The notes beneath the pieces were generated by a model. It ran no database searches and had not been told where the DNA came from. It worked only from the letters and a program-made list of their open reading frames with translations. 64,000 bases of DNA from the NCBI RefSeq assembly GCF_002899945.2, contig NZ_PPEG02000005.1, positions 434,001 to 498,000 on the forward strand, in the 5' to 3' direction. The stretch is from Chryseobacterium viscerum (lineage in GTDB: Bacteria > Bacteroidota > Bacteroidia > Flavobacteriales > Weeksellaceae). Positions 17,954 through 28,329 of the stretch are shown here, piece by piece; position 1 is the stretch's first letter; each line of letters begins with the position of its first letter. Both the position numbers and the translations under genes were made by a program.

Positions 17954-18616
17954 ATGAAGAAGTTACTATTAGTATTTGGACTGATATTTTCGCACTTGAC
18001 ATTCGCGCAGACCGCAAAGGAGATTATAGACAAAAACATTGAATTATCCGGAGGGTTAACCAATTGGAAATTGTTGAATTCTGTTCTGCTTCAGGGAAAA
18101 GTGGTATTGGGAATCAAAGATGAATATCCAATAAGAATTTTTCAGCAGCGTCCAAATCTTACCAAAACATTGATTACTACCGGTGGAAAAGAAAATGCAA
18201 TTGAAGGTTTTGACGGAACCAAAGGGTATGCAATGAACTATGCCGCCAATAAACTTCAGGTATATCCTGAATATGTGCCGGAAAGCTTTGACAATGACTT
18301 CATAGACTGGGAAAATAAAGGGTTTGATGCCAAATACCTTGGAAAAGAAAAAGTAGGAGAGATCTACTGCCATAAAGTAGAACTTACCAAGAATGTCAAT
18401 AAGAATATGTATTATTTTGATACAAAAACTTATATGCTGATAAAAGAAGTGAAAAAAGAAGAAACGCTGGTGTATTCCGATTTTAAAAAAGTAGGAAACT
18501 TTACAATGCCTTTCAGAATTGAATCTTCAAGTACAAAAAAAGACGGAGACTATGTGATGTTGCTAAACAGAGTAGACATCAACAAAGTTTTCCCGGCTAA
18601 TATTTTTAAGTTTTAG
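17954..18616 (+). CDS. LolA/LolB-like outer-membrane lipoprotein-sorting-type protein
   Basis: 220-residue periplasmic protein with a signal peptide (cleavage near LTFAQ, residue 19). The pattern is a half-barrel with successive strands: SVLLQGKVVLGI, IRIFQQRPNLTKTLITTGG, IEGFDGTKGYAMN, GEIYCHKVELTKN, NMYYFDTKTYMLIKEVKK and MPFRIESSS. This matches the lipoprotein-sorting-like superfamily. Such proteins carry lipids or lipoproteins, but this paralog is not necessarily canonical LolA. It shares a run with the glutathione peroxidase gene 35 bp downstream. Confidence 0.7.
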   Translation: MKKLLLVFGLIFSHLTFAQTAKEIIDKNIELSGGLTNWKLLNSVLLQGKVVLGIKDEYPIRIFQQRPNLTKTLITTGGKENAIEGFDGTKGYAMNYAANKLQVYPEYVPESFDNDFIDWENKGFDAKYLGKEKVGEIYCHKVELTKNVNKNMYYFDTKTYMLIKEVKKEETLVYSDFKKVGNFTMPFRIESSSTKKDGDYVMLLNRVDINKVFPANIFKF

Positions 18617-18651
18617 TTCAACTGCAGCCTGGCTGTACAAAACGATAAAAA

Positions 18652-19227
18652 ATGAAGAAAATTTTTTTACTGCTGCTTTCTTCTATCGCATTCCTGCAAA
18701 GCTGCACCAATCAAAAAAGTGAAATTTCTAAAGCCAAAACCAACGAACTTATGGGAAAAACAATATATGACTTCAACGTAGAAAGTCTTGACGGTAAAGA
18801 AATCAATTTTGCTGATTTCAAAGGAAAAAAAATCTTGATTGTCAATACCGCTTCAGAATGTGGATTTACATCCCAGTATGCAGATCTTGAGAAAGTATAT
18901 GAGGAACATAAAGATAAATTGGTCGTAGTAGGTTTCCCTGCCAATAATTTTGGAGGACAAGAACCTGGAACCAACACTGAAATTGGAGCTTTCTGTCAGA
19001 AAAACTACGGAGTGACATTCCCTTTGGCAGCTAAAGTTTCTGTAAAAGGAGATGATACAGCACCGATTTTTAAATATTTAACAGAACAGGAATTAAATGG
19101 AGTAAAGAATACAACCATTCTTTGGAACTTCACCAAATTCCTGGTTGATGAAAACGGAAAGCTGATCGATTCTTTTGTAAGTACTACAAAGCCTACGGAT
19201 GAGGCAATTACAAAATATCTGAAATAA
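18652..19227 (+). CDS. glutathione peroxidase family lipoprotein
   Basis: 191-residue thiol peroxidase of the thioredoxin-fold GPx family reducing H2O2 or organic hydroperoxides. The N-terminus has a lipoprotein signal (IAFLQSC, Cys18), so it is anchored in the periplasm or outer membrane. Catalytic residues visible are Cys70 in NTASECGFTSQY, Gln103 in NNFGGQEPG, and Trp158 in ILWNFTKFL. It is a Cys, not selenocysteine, enzyme and in bacteria such proteins usually depend on thioredoxin rather than glutathione. Confidence 0.93.
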   Translation: MKKIFLLLLSSIAFLQSCTNQKSEISKAKTNELMGKTIYDFNVESLDGKEINFADFKGKKILIVNTASECGFTSQYADLEKVYEEHKDKLVVVGFPANNFGGQEPGTNTEIGAFCQKNYGVTFPLAAKVSVKGDDTAPIFKYLTEQELNGVKNTTILWNFTKFLVDENGKLIDSFVSTTKPTDEAITKYLK

Positions 19228-19303
19228 AGATAAAAAAGTATATTTTTACAAGTGGGTGTTTACATCCACTTTTTTTGTTTTTAAAACCCATAAATGATTC
19301 TTT

Positions 19304-19819
19304 ATGAAAAAAATAATTTTTACCCTTTGCGTCCTGGCTTCCTTTATGTTAGGGTTTGCTTTTAAAGCCGTCACAGGAAATAAATCGGACGAAACGAAAA
19401 GAGTAACCGGTATTGGCGGAATCTTTTTCAAATGTAAAGATCCTAAAAAAATGAGAGAATGGTACGGAAGCCATCTAGGCCTTAATACCAACGAATATGG
19501 AGCTGTTTTTGAATGGTATCAGGGAGCTGATAATTCTAAAAAAGGATTTAGCCAATGGAGTCCTTTCAGTGAAAAAACAAAATACTTCCAGCCTTCTGAA
19601 AAAGATTTTATGATCAATTATCGGGTGGAAAACCTTGAAAAACTAGTTGAACAACTAAAAAAAGAAGAGGTAACCATTGTTGACAAGATCGAGACTTATG
19701 AATACGGGAAATTCGTCCATATTATGGATATTGAAGGAAACAAAATAGAACTTTGGGAACCTAACGATATCGAATATGAAAAATTAGGGCAAAAGATAAA
19801 CAGTAAAACCACGAAGTAA
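19304..19819 (+). CDS. VOC (glyoxalase-fold) protein with N-terminal signal/anchor
   Basis: 171-residue protein. Residues 4-22 are hydrophobic and act as a signal or membrane anchor. The remainder is one vicinal-oxygen-chelate domain: GIGGIFFKCKDPKKMREWYGSHLG near 34-57, then VFEWYQGADNSKKG, and the C-terminal HIMDIEGNKIELWEPND near 140-156. Metal-binding positions of the fold (His/Glu) are plausible in the HIMD and IELWEP segments, but the reaction is unknown. The gene follows the peroxidase on the same strand after 76 bp. Confidence 0.8.
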   Translation: MKKIIFTLCVLASFMLGFAFKAVTGNKSDETKRVTGIGGIFFKCKDPKKMREWYGSHLGLNTNEYGAVFEWYQGADNSKKGFSQWSPFSEKTKYFQPSEKDFMINYRVENLEKLVEQLKKEEVTIVDKIETYEYGKFVHIMDIEGNKIELWEPNDIEYEKLGQKINSKTTK

Positions 19820-19918
19820 TTTGTTAATAGGTAGCAGGATTTAGGGTTTAGGGAAATTAATAAGAAGGTTTTCCAAACCACATTCATTACCCCGAACCCC
19901 GTAACTCGAATCTTTTCA

Positions 19919-20575
19919 CTATTCATTGGTCTTCTCAGCAAAACAAAAGATATTGCCTAGTTTTATACTGGAGTAGCCATTGCTTTTTATTTTTGAAGAT
20001 TTAATCATTGCTTTTGCCAGAATATCGGTTGGCAGAGGTTTTTGGCTTTCCAGGAGCCCAAGTTTATTAGCAAATTTTATAATACGGCTTCCCAATACTT
20101 CCCCGGTTCTTTCCGAATTATTCCTTTCGAGCATTCCTGGTTTGAAAATGGTTATTTTATTGAAATGCAGCTGCTTTACAGCTTCTTCCAGTTCGCCTTT
20201 CATTTTGGAATAGAAAATTTTTGATTGTGGGTTCGCTCCATAGGCAGATACCAGGATATAATCTTCCACATCATTTTCTTTGGCGGCCTTTGCAAATTCA
20301 TATTGATAATTGAAATCTACTTTCTTCTGAGCATCCTTGCTCCCGGCATCCTTTAAAGTAGTTCCCAGACAAGAAAAAGCAACATCTCCCTTCACCATAT
20401 CTTTCCATTCATCGGGCTTTTCAAAATTCACGATATGAATGTTTAGCTTATCGTTTTGAATATCAACGGGTTTTCTGACGAAAATATCCACTTCATCAAA
20501 CTCTTTGTCATTCAATAGCTGATTGACCAAATCTTTTCCCGTAGCGCCTGTAGCACCTATTACCAAAGCTTTCAT
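19919..20575 (-). CDS. NAD(P)-binding SDR-like protein (HTATIP2/YwnB type)
   Basis: 218-residue atypical short-chain dehydrogenase. The nucleotide motif GATGATGKDLVNQLL is at about 7-21 and CLGTTLKDAGS near 70-80. VSAYGANPQSKIFYSKMKGELEEAV near 108-132 holds the Tyr/Ser-Lys region typical of this subgroup. No substrate can be inferred. It is transcribed opposite to its neighbours and converges on the VOC gene. There is no terminator hairpin visible in the approximately 100-bp gap. Confidence 0.8.
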   Translation of the reverse strand: MKALVIGATGATGKDLVNQLLNDKEFDEVDIFVRKPVDIQNDKLNIHIVNFEKPDEWKDMVKGDVAFSCLGTTLKDAGSKDAQKKVDFNYQYEFAKAAKENDVEDYILVSAYGANPQSKIFYSKMKGELEEAVKQLHFNKITIFKPGMLERNNSERTGEVLGSRIIKFANKLGLLESQKPLPTDILAKAMIKSSKIKSNGYSSIKLGNIFCFAEKTNE

Positions 20576-20703
20576 AATAATTGTGATTTTGTGAGATTAT
20601 TTCTTTCTTAAATTTACTAAATTTGAATTAAAGATTGAAAAATTATATCAAATATCATTTACAATCATTCTTAATTATTGATCACTCATTACTTATAATT
20701 TAC

Positions 20704-21057
20704 ATGGATGCCAACGAAATTTTAGATTACTGTCTTGCCAAAAAAGGAGTTACAGAAAGTTTTCCTTTTGATAATGAAACACTTGTAATGAAAGTGGACA
20801 CAAAAATGTTTCTATTAATGGGGCTTGAAAGACAGCCTTTAGCGGTTAATGTAAAAACAGATCCTGAATGGAGCGCAGAGCTTCGTGAGCAATATCCGCA
20901 GATCACAGGTGCCTATCATATGAATAAAACCCATTGGAATTCTGTAACAGTAGACGGATTGAAGAGAGATTTGATCTTTAAACTTATTGACCAGTCCTAT
21001 GATCTGGTTTTCAAATCCCTTACAAAAAAGGCTCAGAATGAAGTGAATTCTTTATAA
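20704..21057 (+). CDS. MmcQ/YjbR family protein
   Basis: 117-residue protein of the CyaY-like MmcQ/YjbR family. I choose the ATG at 20704 (MDANEILDYCLAKKGVTESFPF); an in-frame start at 20635 would add 23 hydrophobic residues not typical of the family. Key segments are TESFPFDNETLVMKV, KMFLLMGLERQPLAVNVKTDPE, and HMNKTHWNSVTVDG near the centre. Family members bind DNA in some structural work, but cellular function is not established. Confidence 0.85.
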   Translation: MDANEILDYCLAKKGVTESFPFDNETLVMKVDTKMFLLMGLERQPLAVNVKTDPEWSAELREQYPQITGAYHMNKTHWNSVTVDGLKRDLIFKLIDQSYDLVFKSLTKKAQNEVNSL

Positions 21058-21138
21058 AATATAAAAAAGATTGAGGTACGGAATTTGTTATCTAATATCA
21101 GTGAAATATAGATTCAACATAAATAAAATAGAGAACAA

Positions 21139-21630
21139 ATGAGAAACCACCTTTTATTATTCATGGCAGCCGGTACATTGATGTTGTCAAGCTGTACCAA
21201 AACAGAGAAGAAAAATACAGCTGAAAACGCAGCTCCTGTTGCTTCAACTTCTGAAACGGCTTCAGAAAACATTAAACTAGAATTTTCAGGAACGGATAAT
21301 TTTACAATTAAAAATCCAAAATTGAAAGTAAGTTTGTACGGAATGGATGAAAAGCTAGCAGATGCTCCTGCCACATTGATTACAGAAAAAGAATACGAGC
21401 AGAAATCTGTACCATTTACGATAGACCTGCCCGTACCTAAAGATGCTGAAAGCAAGATCAATCCAAAACCTGCAGGACCTGCAAAATACTATGTGACAAT
21501 AAGCTGGGACTCTGATGGAAATGGAAAAGCGGATGAAAAAGGAGATATATTTATTGACTACGACAAGCAGTTTCCGAATGTGAAACTGAGTAGTGAACCT
21601 CAGAAACTCTACTTAAAAGTATTGAAATAA
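21139..21630 (+). CDS. uncharacterised lipoprotein
   Basis: 163-residue lipoprotein with lipobox LSSC (Cys19) followed by a Thr/Ala-rich linker. The mature domain looks like a single beta-sandwich: NFTIKNPKLKVSLYG, VPFTIDLPVP, and AKYYVTISWDSDGNGKADEKGD. The DSDGNGKADEKGD stretch resembles a calcium-binding Dx(D/N)xDG loop. I do not recognise a named family. It converges on ribF across a shared terminator. Confidence 0.7.
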   Translation: MRNHLLLFMAAGTLMLSSCTKTEKKNTAENAAPVASTSETASENIKLEFSGTDNFTIKNPKLKVSLYGMDEKLADAPATLITEKEYEQKSVPFTIDLPVPKDAESKINPKPAGPAKYYVTISWDSDGNGKADEKGDIFIDYDKQFPNVKLSSEPQKLYLKVLK

Positions 21631-21633
21631 AAT

Positions 21634-21666
21634 AAAAAGGCTATTCGGTGATGAATAGCCTTTATT
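21634..21666. terminator. bidirectional terminator between lipoprotein gene and ribF
   Basis: AAAAAGGCTATTC pairs with GAATAGCCTTTAT around a 6-nt loop, with A-run and T-run flanks serving both strands. Confidence 0.85.
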
Positions 21667-21670
21667 TATT

Positions 21671-22591
21671 TTAAAAATTGAATTCTTTTGTTATTTCTTT
21701 ATCCTCGTCAAGCCTTTCAATCAGCTTTTCAAGCCCTTCAAATTTGATTTCGTCATGAAGAAAGTCTCTGAAACTTACGGTAATCTTTTCATCATAGATA
21801 TCATCATCAAAATCAAGGATATAAACTTCCACAGTGAGTTTTTCTCCGTTTACCGTAGGGTTGGTCCCAATACTTAGCATTCCTTTATATTGGTTGCCTT
21901 TCACGAATACTTCTACAATATAAGCTCCTTTTTTAGGGAGAAGTTTTATAGATTCAGTATCAATATTGGCTGTTGGATATCCGATTGTTCTTCCAATCTT
22001 CTTACCATGAACTACCGTTCCGGAAACAGAGTAGGAGTACCCCAGCATTTCGTTGGCATCTATAATATTCCCTGTTAAAAGGGCATTGCGCACTTTCGTA
22101 GAACTGATATTATTTTCGTGAATATTAATCGCTTCCATCTGCTCAACCTCAAAATCAAGTTCTTTGGATAATTTCTGAAGAAGCTCAAAATTTCCGCTTT
22201 TGTTTTTTCCGAAAGAATGGTCGTATCCTATAATAAGGTATTTTACATTCAGCTTATCAATTAAAATCTGACGTACAAACTCTTCTCCGGTTAAATTTCT
22301 GAATTCCTCGTCAAATTCCTTCAGGAACAAATTATCAACGCCATATTTCTCAACCAGCTGTTTCTTTTCTTCCAATATATTCAGAAGTTTTAAATCTTCA
22401 TTGGGATTAAAAACAAACCTTGGATGCGGCCAAAACGTAAGAATAGCAGTTTCCAGATTGTTTTCTGTACCTACTTTAGTCAGTTCATCGATAATACTCT
22501 TGTGCCCGAGATGTACCCCGTCAAACATGCCCAAAGATAATGCTAAAGGCTTGTGTGAAGAATAATCTGTAAAATTCTTGAAAACTTTCAA
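21671..22591 (-). CDS. ribF: bifunctional riboflavin kinase / FAD synthetase
   Basis: Converts riboflavin to FMN and FMN to FAD. The N-terminal nucleotidyltransferase has GMFDGVHLGHKSI near 21-33; the C-terminal kinase has GRTIGYPTANID. The start is not an ATG: the frame reaches a TTG at 22612, but that codon lies inside a predicted promoter -7 box (TATATTTG, 22617-22610), so the next TTG at 22591, giving MKVFKNFTDYSSHKPLALSLG and 306 residues, is preferred. Confidence 0.9.
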   Translation of the reverse strand: MKVFKNFTDYSSHKPLALSLGMFDGVHLGHKSIIDELTKVGTENNLETAILTFWPHPRFVFNPNEDLKLLNILEEKKQLVEKYGVDNLFLKEFDEEFRNLTGEEFVRQILIDKLNVKYLIIGYDHSFGKNKSGNFELLQKLSKELDFEVEQMEAINIHENNISSTKVRNALLTGNIIDANEMLGYSYSVSGTVVHGKKIGRTIGYPTANIDTESIKLLPKKGAYIVEVFVKGNQYKGMLSIGTNPTVNGEKLTVEVYILDFDDDIYDEKITVSFRDFLHDEIKFEGLEKLIERLDEDKEITKEFNF

Positions 22592-22609
22592 AACGGAAAA
22601 ATTTGATTG

Positions 22610-22640
22610 CAAATATAGAAATAATGTGCCAATCTATCAA
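22610..22640 (-). promoter_or_regulatory. predicted ribF promoter
   Basis: On the minus strand TTGA (22640-22637), 19-bp spacer, TATATTTG (22617-22610). It decides the ribF start, since the upstream TTG overlaps the -7 box. Confidence 0.65.
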
Positions 22641-22757
22641 TATAACAAGAGACTAATCCCTGTAAGCTTAGAATTGCTATACCGATATGCTGTTATATAG
22701 GTATATTCTTAAATTTAACTATTATCAAAAGCATGATAAAAATCTTTTTTTTACCAA

Positions 22758-24316
<1,559 letters not shown>

Positions 24317-24317
24317 T

Positions 24318-24402
24318 AAATTAGACATAAAGATAGCAGATACTAGACATGAGACTTTTAAGTTGTCTGAAATCTGAAATCTGAAATCTTCAAATCTAAA
24401 TT
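24318..24402. repeat. short iterated repeat upstream of atpC
   Basis: GAAATCT iterated three times (ctgaaatctgaaatctgaaatct) next to AGATACTAGACATGAGAC-like units; the same style as the tract before menA. It sits between atpD and atpC. Confidence 0.55.
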
Positions 24403-24405
24403 AAA

Positions 24406-24687
24406 ATGAATATAAAAATTTTAACACCAGAATATGTAGTTTTTGAAGGAGAAGTAGATTCAGTATTATTGCCTGGAAAAAATGGTGAATTTCACATCAT
24501 GAAAAACCACGCAGGAATCGTTTCTTCTTTGATCGGAGGTGATGTAAAGCTTTTTGCTAATTCTATTGATGAAGCTTTTGCTAAAAACTTTACCAAAGAA
24601 ACTGGAAAGGACTCTGTTTTTGCTTATGCTATCAAAAGCGGTGTTGTAGAATTTAATCATAATAAAGGAATTATCCTTTGTGAATAA
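24406..24687 (+). CDS. atpC: F1 ATP synthase subunit epsilon, N-terminal domain only
   Basis: 93-residue epsilon subunit of the ATP synthase central stalk. The N-terminal beta-sandwich is recognisable: MNIKILTPEYVVFEGEVDSVLLPGKNGEFHIMKNHAGIVSSL, then GVVEFNHNKGIILCE. The C-terminal helical hairpin found in the roughly 135-residue E. coli protein, which can inhibit ATP hydrolysis, is missing; the ORF ends at a natural stop followed by a terminator, so this is not a truncation by the window. Confidence 0.92.
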   Translation: MNIKILTPEYVVFEGEVDSVLLPGKNGEFHIMKNHAGIVSSLIGGDVKLFANSIDEAFAKNFTKETGKDSVFAYAIKSGVVEFNHNKGIILCE

Positions 24688-24715
24688 TTAAATGAAAAGC
24701 TAAATATATTTTCAA

Positions 24716-24747
24716 GAAAGTGTAACTTTGTGTTACACTTTTTTTAT
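24716..24747 (+). terminator. terminator after atpDC
   Basis: AAAGTGTAAC pairs with GTTACACTTT around a TTTGT loop and is followed by TTTTT. Confidence 0.88.
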
Positions 24748-24767
24748 TGTTGTAAAAGTCTGATTGG

Positions 24768-25586
24768 ATGAAGAAAAGCATAATCATATTCTTTACAGTT
24801 CTGGGTATTTTCCTTCATGCTCAGAATTTCAAAACCAAGAGAGGGATAATCAATTTAGACGGTATTCCGGTTGCCAAACTGTCCAATAAGTCCAACGAAT
24901 ATACGTTTATGGATCTTAAGGAAACACCGCTGTATACGATAAAATTCATTGATAAAAGTATCGTTGATTCAGTGCGCGACAGCTATATCATGATCAACAG
25001 GATATACAACAGGGATAAAACCATTGAACTTGATTATTCATCACCTTCTGCATTTTCCGGAGAAGAAAAATCGGCTGTCTTTACTTCTATTAAAGATCTT
25101 AAAATAATTGATAACAAAGGGATTAATGTCAAAAATCTTGATGAGCTTTTTTCAAATGTACCCAAAAGAAAACTGGATACTAAAACTAAAGAAGCATATG
25201 TCATAAGAAAGAAAATAGACAAACTGAATATTGAGGTCAATAAAGTGGGAGAGATCCTTAGCAATGGTGTTCCGGTAGGTTATTTTACCAATTTACCGGT
25301 AAGTTTCGGTTCAGAGGACACGATTATGGATAAAACACCTATAGATATTGAAATTTACGATGCTAAAAGCAAACTTATCGGAAGATATATCACGACCACA
25401 AAACAACTGAAAACTGCTGGTGGAAAGTCTTTTGTCATTTATAAGGAAATGTCCGGGAGAGCCTCTATTTTAAAGTATCCTACTTATAAAGCACTGGCTG
25501 AGCGTATGGCTATTATGGATCCTAATTTTATTAAAATACAGGAAAAAGTATCTGTAGGTCCCGTATCAAAAGAGACTCAAAATTAA
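24768..25586 (+). CDS. uncharacterised secreted protein
   Basis: 272 residues with a signal peptide (hydrophobic run to IFLHAQ, about residue 19). The mature part is beta-rich with charged turns: RGIINLDGIPVAKLSNKSNEYTFMDL and later GEILSNGVPVGYFTNLPV resemble two related units in which a short strand is followed by a glycine turn. No named domain or catalytic motif is recognised. It stands alone between two terminators. Confidence 0.65.
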   Translation: MKKSIIIFFTVLGIFLHAQNFKTKRGIINLDGIPVAKLSNKSNEYTFMDLKETPLYTIKFIDKSIVDSVRDSYIMINRIYNRDKTIELDYSSPSAFSGEEKSAVFTSIKDLKIIDNKGINVKNLDELFSNVPKRKLDTKTKEAYVIRKKIDKLNIEVNKVGEILSNGVPVGYFTNLPVSFGSEDTIMDKTPIDIEIYDAKSKLIGRYITTTKQLKTAGGKSFVIYKEMSGRASILKYPTYKALAERMAIMDPNFIKIQEKVSVGPVSKETQN

Positions 25587-25625
25587 TTATTTATCAGAAA
25601 GAAACATACTTTTTATATCAATAGG

Positions 25626-25649
25626 AACGGGCTTTAGCCCGTTTTTTTA
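25626..25649 (+). terminator. intrinsic terminator
   Basis: AACGGGCT pairs with AGCCCGTT around TT and is followed by T-run; downstream of the secreted protein gene. Confidence 0.85.
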
Positions 25650-25712
25650 TTAAAGATCAAATAATTTTATCTGGCTTTAGCCAAAACTTATTGAAATCTC
25701 ATTAGTATTTAC

Positions 25713-25764
25713 AACCACCCCGTCAAAAATCCTTTGAATTTTCGCCACCCCTCCAGAGGAGGGG
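25713..25764 (-). repeat. dispersed intergenic repeat, copy 2 (inverted)
   Basis: Reverse complement of the element at 8824-8875, sharing GAGGGGTGGC, AAAATTCAAAG and TTTTTGACGGGGTGG with a few substitutions. Confidence 0.8.
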
Positions 25765-25982
25765 AATATTTTGCCGTTTTATTTATGGTAGTTATAAATT
25801 TGGATTTGATCTGTTCGGAATGAAAAAATAGAACCCTTTATTCTTTCAAATCAAAATCTGCGTAATCCGCAAAATTCGCGAGAGATTATCATTCAATCGA
25901 AACAGGTTTTATTCATACAGAAAACTAACAATTCACAGAAAATCGTCTCTTTTAAAAATCCCTGAGAAAAAAGCGAAAAATT

Positions 25983-28172
25983 TTATAGGCTCAAAATCAC
26001 TCCATTTTCCTTCAATTGCTGCATCGGTTTTGAGAACCAGAATAGCTCAAAATCTTCAAAACTTTCTTCAAATTGAGTCTTAAGTTGCTGAATAGTAGGT
26101 TTTTTTAAATTTTCAATCGAATTCTCTTCCAACACTGTTACCAGCCATTCTGCCTTTTCCTGCTCCAGTTCTACCTTAACAATATTGGTTTTTAAGTGGA
26201 ATGTAAGAAGCGTATACGTACCAGAATATTTCTTTTTATTTTTTACGTGATTCTCAGCGATTACATTTTTGGTTAGAAAGACTACTTTTGAGTTGGCTTT
26301 CAGAGTAAACTGCGCATCTTCCAAAAGACAGTCATGAATGTAATCCGGATGAATGGTCGTCCTCGGAATTTTAAAGTCGAACCACTCTTGAAGTGAAAGT
26401 TCAAAATTCACTCCATGCATATAATTGAATAAAGATTTTTTTAATCCGAAGCTGAACTTGTTGTGATCGATTCCGGTTTTATCTTTAAAATCTATGTCGT
26501 TATTGGCAAACAGTATTTCCTGCTTTACCGGAACAATTCCAAAATCCTCAGGATTCATCCCAACGGGTGAATGAGCAGTCATTGCAAACTGGTGCCAAAA
26601 ACCACTTTGAAGAATTCCCATCTCAAACATCTGACGAATCATTTCCAGGGAATCAACTGTTTCCTGAACAGTTTGAGTAGGGTAGCCATACATGAGATAA
26701 GCATGAACCATAATTCCGGCTTCTGTAAAATTTCTGGTTACATTGGCAACCTGCTCTACAGAAACTCCTTTGTCAATTAATTTCAACAATCGGTCACTGG
26801 CCACTTCAAGTCCTCCGGAAACAGCAACACATCCCGAAAGTTTCAGGAGATAGCATAAGTCGCGGGTGAAGCTTTTTTCAAAACGAATATTCGTCCACCA
26901 GGTTACCACCAGATTTCTTCGGAGAATTTCAAGGGCTACCTCTCTCATCAAAGCTGGCGGTGCAGCTTCATCCACAAAATGGAATCCTGTTTCACCCGTT
27001 GTCCTGATCAATTCTTCAATTCGGTCTACCAGAATTTTAGCAGAAATAGGTTCATAGATTTTGATATAGTCTAAAGAAATATCACAGAAGGTACATTTTC
27101 CCCAATAGCATCCATGGGCCATTGTTAGTTTGTTCCATCGTCCGTCACTCCATAAACTGTGCATCGGATTGGCAATTTCGATAACGGAAATATATTGATC
27201 CAGTTTTAAATCGGTATAATCCGGAGTACCGACTTCAGACTGTTTGTAATCATGTCGTTTAGAATTGTTCTTATAAACCACTTCTTGATTTTCAACAAGA
27301 AAAGTTCTTTTAAACTCACCTTCCGCAATTGAAATTTCCAGATTTTGATAAAGGAGTTCCAAAGGAATTTCTCCATCGTCTAAGGTAATAAAATCAAAAA
27401 ATTCAAATACTCTAGGGTCTTTAACTTCTCTTAATTCTGTATTGGGAAAACCACCTCCCATAGCAATTTTTATGTGAGGATAATGTTTTTTGATCCATTG
27501 GGCGCATTTGAAACTGGAATAAAGATTACCAGGAAAAGGGACTGAGAAGCAAACCAGTTTGGGCTGGATATTCTCTATTTTTTCACGAAGAATTTTTAAA
27601 GTAAATGCATCGATAAATGTGGGATCACCAGATAATTTTGAATATAATTCATCAAAAGAATTGGCACTTTTTCCGAGACGTTCTGCATATCTGCTGAAAC
27701 CAAAATCGGCATCAACATTTTCTACAATATAATCTGATATATCTTCTAAATATAAGGTTGCAAGATGCTTAGCTTTATCCTGAAGCCCCATATTTCCAAA
27801 AGCAAATTCCATATCATCCAACTGGTTGAAACGGGAAGCTTCGGGAAGAAAATTCATGCTGCAGATCTGTCTTGCCAGTGTAGGTGTTTTACCCTGTAAA
27901 AAAGGAATAACCTGATCTATGGTTTTTAAATATTCTTCTCTCAGCGCATAGATTCTCTGAGAATTTTCTGAGATATTCTGAAGATCAATTTCTTTACTGA
28001 AAACCTTCTGAATTCCATCCTTTGAAAATAACTCCAAAATAACATCAATCCCCAAATCAACCTGATAGCTTGAAATATTTTTGGTATTTAAAAATCCTTT
28101 AATATAAGCTGTTGCAGGATAAGGGGTATTAAGTTGGGTAAAAGGCGGAGTAATAAGAAGCAGGTCTTTCAA
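25983..28172 (-). CDS. B12-binding-type radical SAM protein with CX4CX2C motif
   Basis: 729-residue protein of the B12-binding/radical SAM group. The N-terminus (LLLITPPFTQLNTPYPATAYIKGFL) and IKIAMGGGFPNTEL near 235-250 match a cobalamin-binding Rossmann domain, with no DxHxxG. The FeS ligands are C355, C360 and C363 (HGCYWGKCTFCD), spaced CX4CX2C rather than CX3CX2C. The radical SAM barrel continues through FHFVDEAAPP and SGGLEVASDRLLKLIDKGV. A C-terminal region of about 150 residues is unassigned. Translation starts at TTG (28172). Substrate unknown. Confidence 0.8.
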   Translation of the reverse strand: MKDLLLITPPFTQLNTPYPATAYIKGFLNTKNISSYQVDLGIDVILELFSKDGIQKVFSKEIDLQNISENSQRIYALREEYLKTIDQVIPFLQGKTPTLARQICSMNFLPEASRFNQLDDMEFAFGNMGLQDKAKHLATLYLEDISDYIVENVDADFGFSRYAERLGKSANSFDELYSKLSGDPTFIDAFTLKILREKIENIQPKLVCFSVPFPGNLYSSFKCAQWIKKHYPHIKIAMGGGFPNTELREVKDPRVFEFFDFITLDDGEIPLELLYQNLEISIAEGEFKRTFLVENQEVVYKNNSKRHDYKQSEVGTPDYTDLKLDQYISVIEIANPMHSLWSDGRWNKLTMAHGCYWGKCTFCDISLDYIKIYEPISAKILVDRIEELIRTTGETGFHFVDEAAPPALMREVALEILRRNLVVTWWTNIRFEKSFTRDLCYLLKLSGCVAVSGGLEVASDRLLKLIDKGVSVEQVANVTRNFTEAGIMVHAYLMYGYPTQTVQETVDSLEMIRQMFEMGILQSGFWHQFAMTAHSPVGMNPEDFGIVPVKQEILFANNDIDFKDKTGIDHNKFSFGLKKSLFNYMHGVNFELSLQEWFDFKIPRTTIHPDYIHDCLLEDAQFTLKANSKVVFLTKNVIAENHVKNKKKYSGTYTLLTFHLKTNIVKVELEQEKAEWLVTVLEENSIENLKKPTIQQLKTQFEESFEDFELFWFSKPMQQLKENGVILSL

Positions 28173-28185
28173 CAGAAATTTTTTG

Positions 28186-28216
28186 CAAAGTTATTCTAAA
28201 GTTTTTTTAGAAAAAA
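28186..28216 (-). promoter_or_regulatory. predicted promoter of the radical SAM gene
   Basis: Minus strand TTTT (28216-28213), 19-bp spacer, TAACTTTG (28193-28186). The -7 box ends 13 bp before the TTG start, predicting a leader under 10 nt. Confidence 0.55.
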
Positions 28217-28329
28217 ATTTTTTCTCCTGATTATAAACAGTGAAGAAAAGTCTTCTGAATTCTGTTATATGAAAACGGGTTTCTATCCAATAGAATGCCT
28301 CCACTTAATCATTCCATAGCAATACAATC

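Larger units (their letters stand above)
25587..25982. other. intergenic region between convergent genes
   Basis: No gene is seen. It contains a terminator (25626-25649), the inverted copy of the 52-bp dispersed repeat (25713-25764), and a tract at about 25850-25885 (aaaatctgcgtaatccgc, aaaattcgcg) of a kind also present at 44535-44560. Confidence 0.5.

Noticed and set aside
19919..20575. SDR-like protein as the capnine-pathway reductase
   Set aside because: It is an atypical HTATIP2-like SDR, 12 kb from capA-capB, with no link in position or motif.
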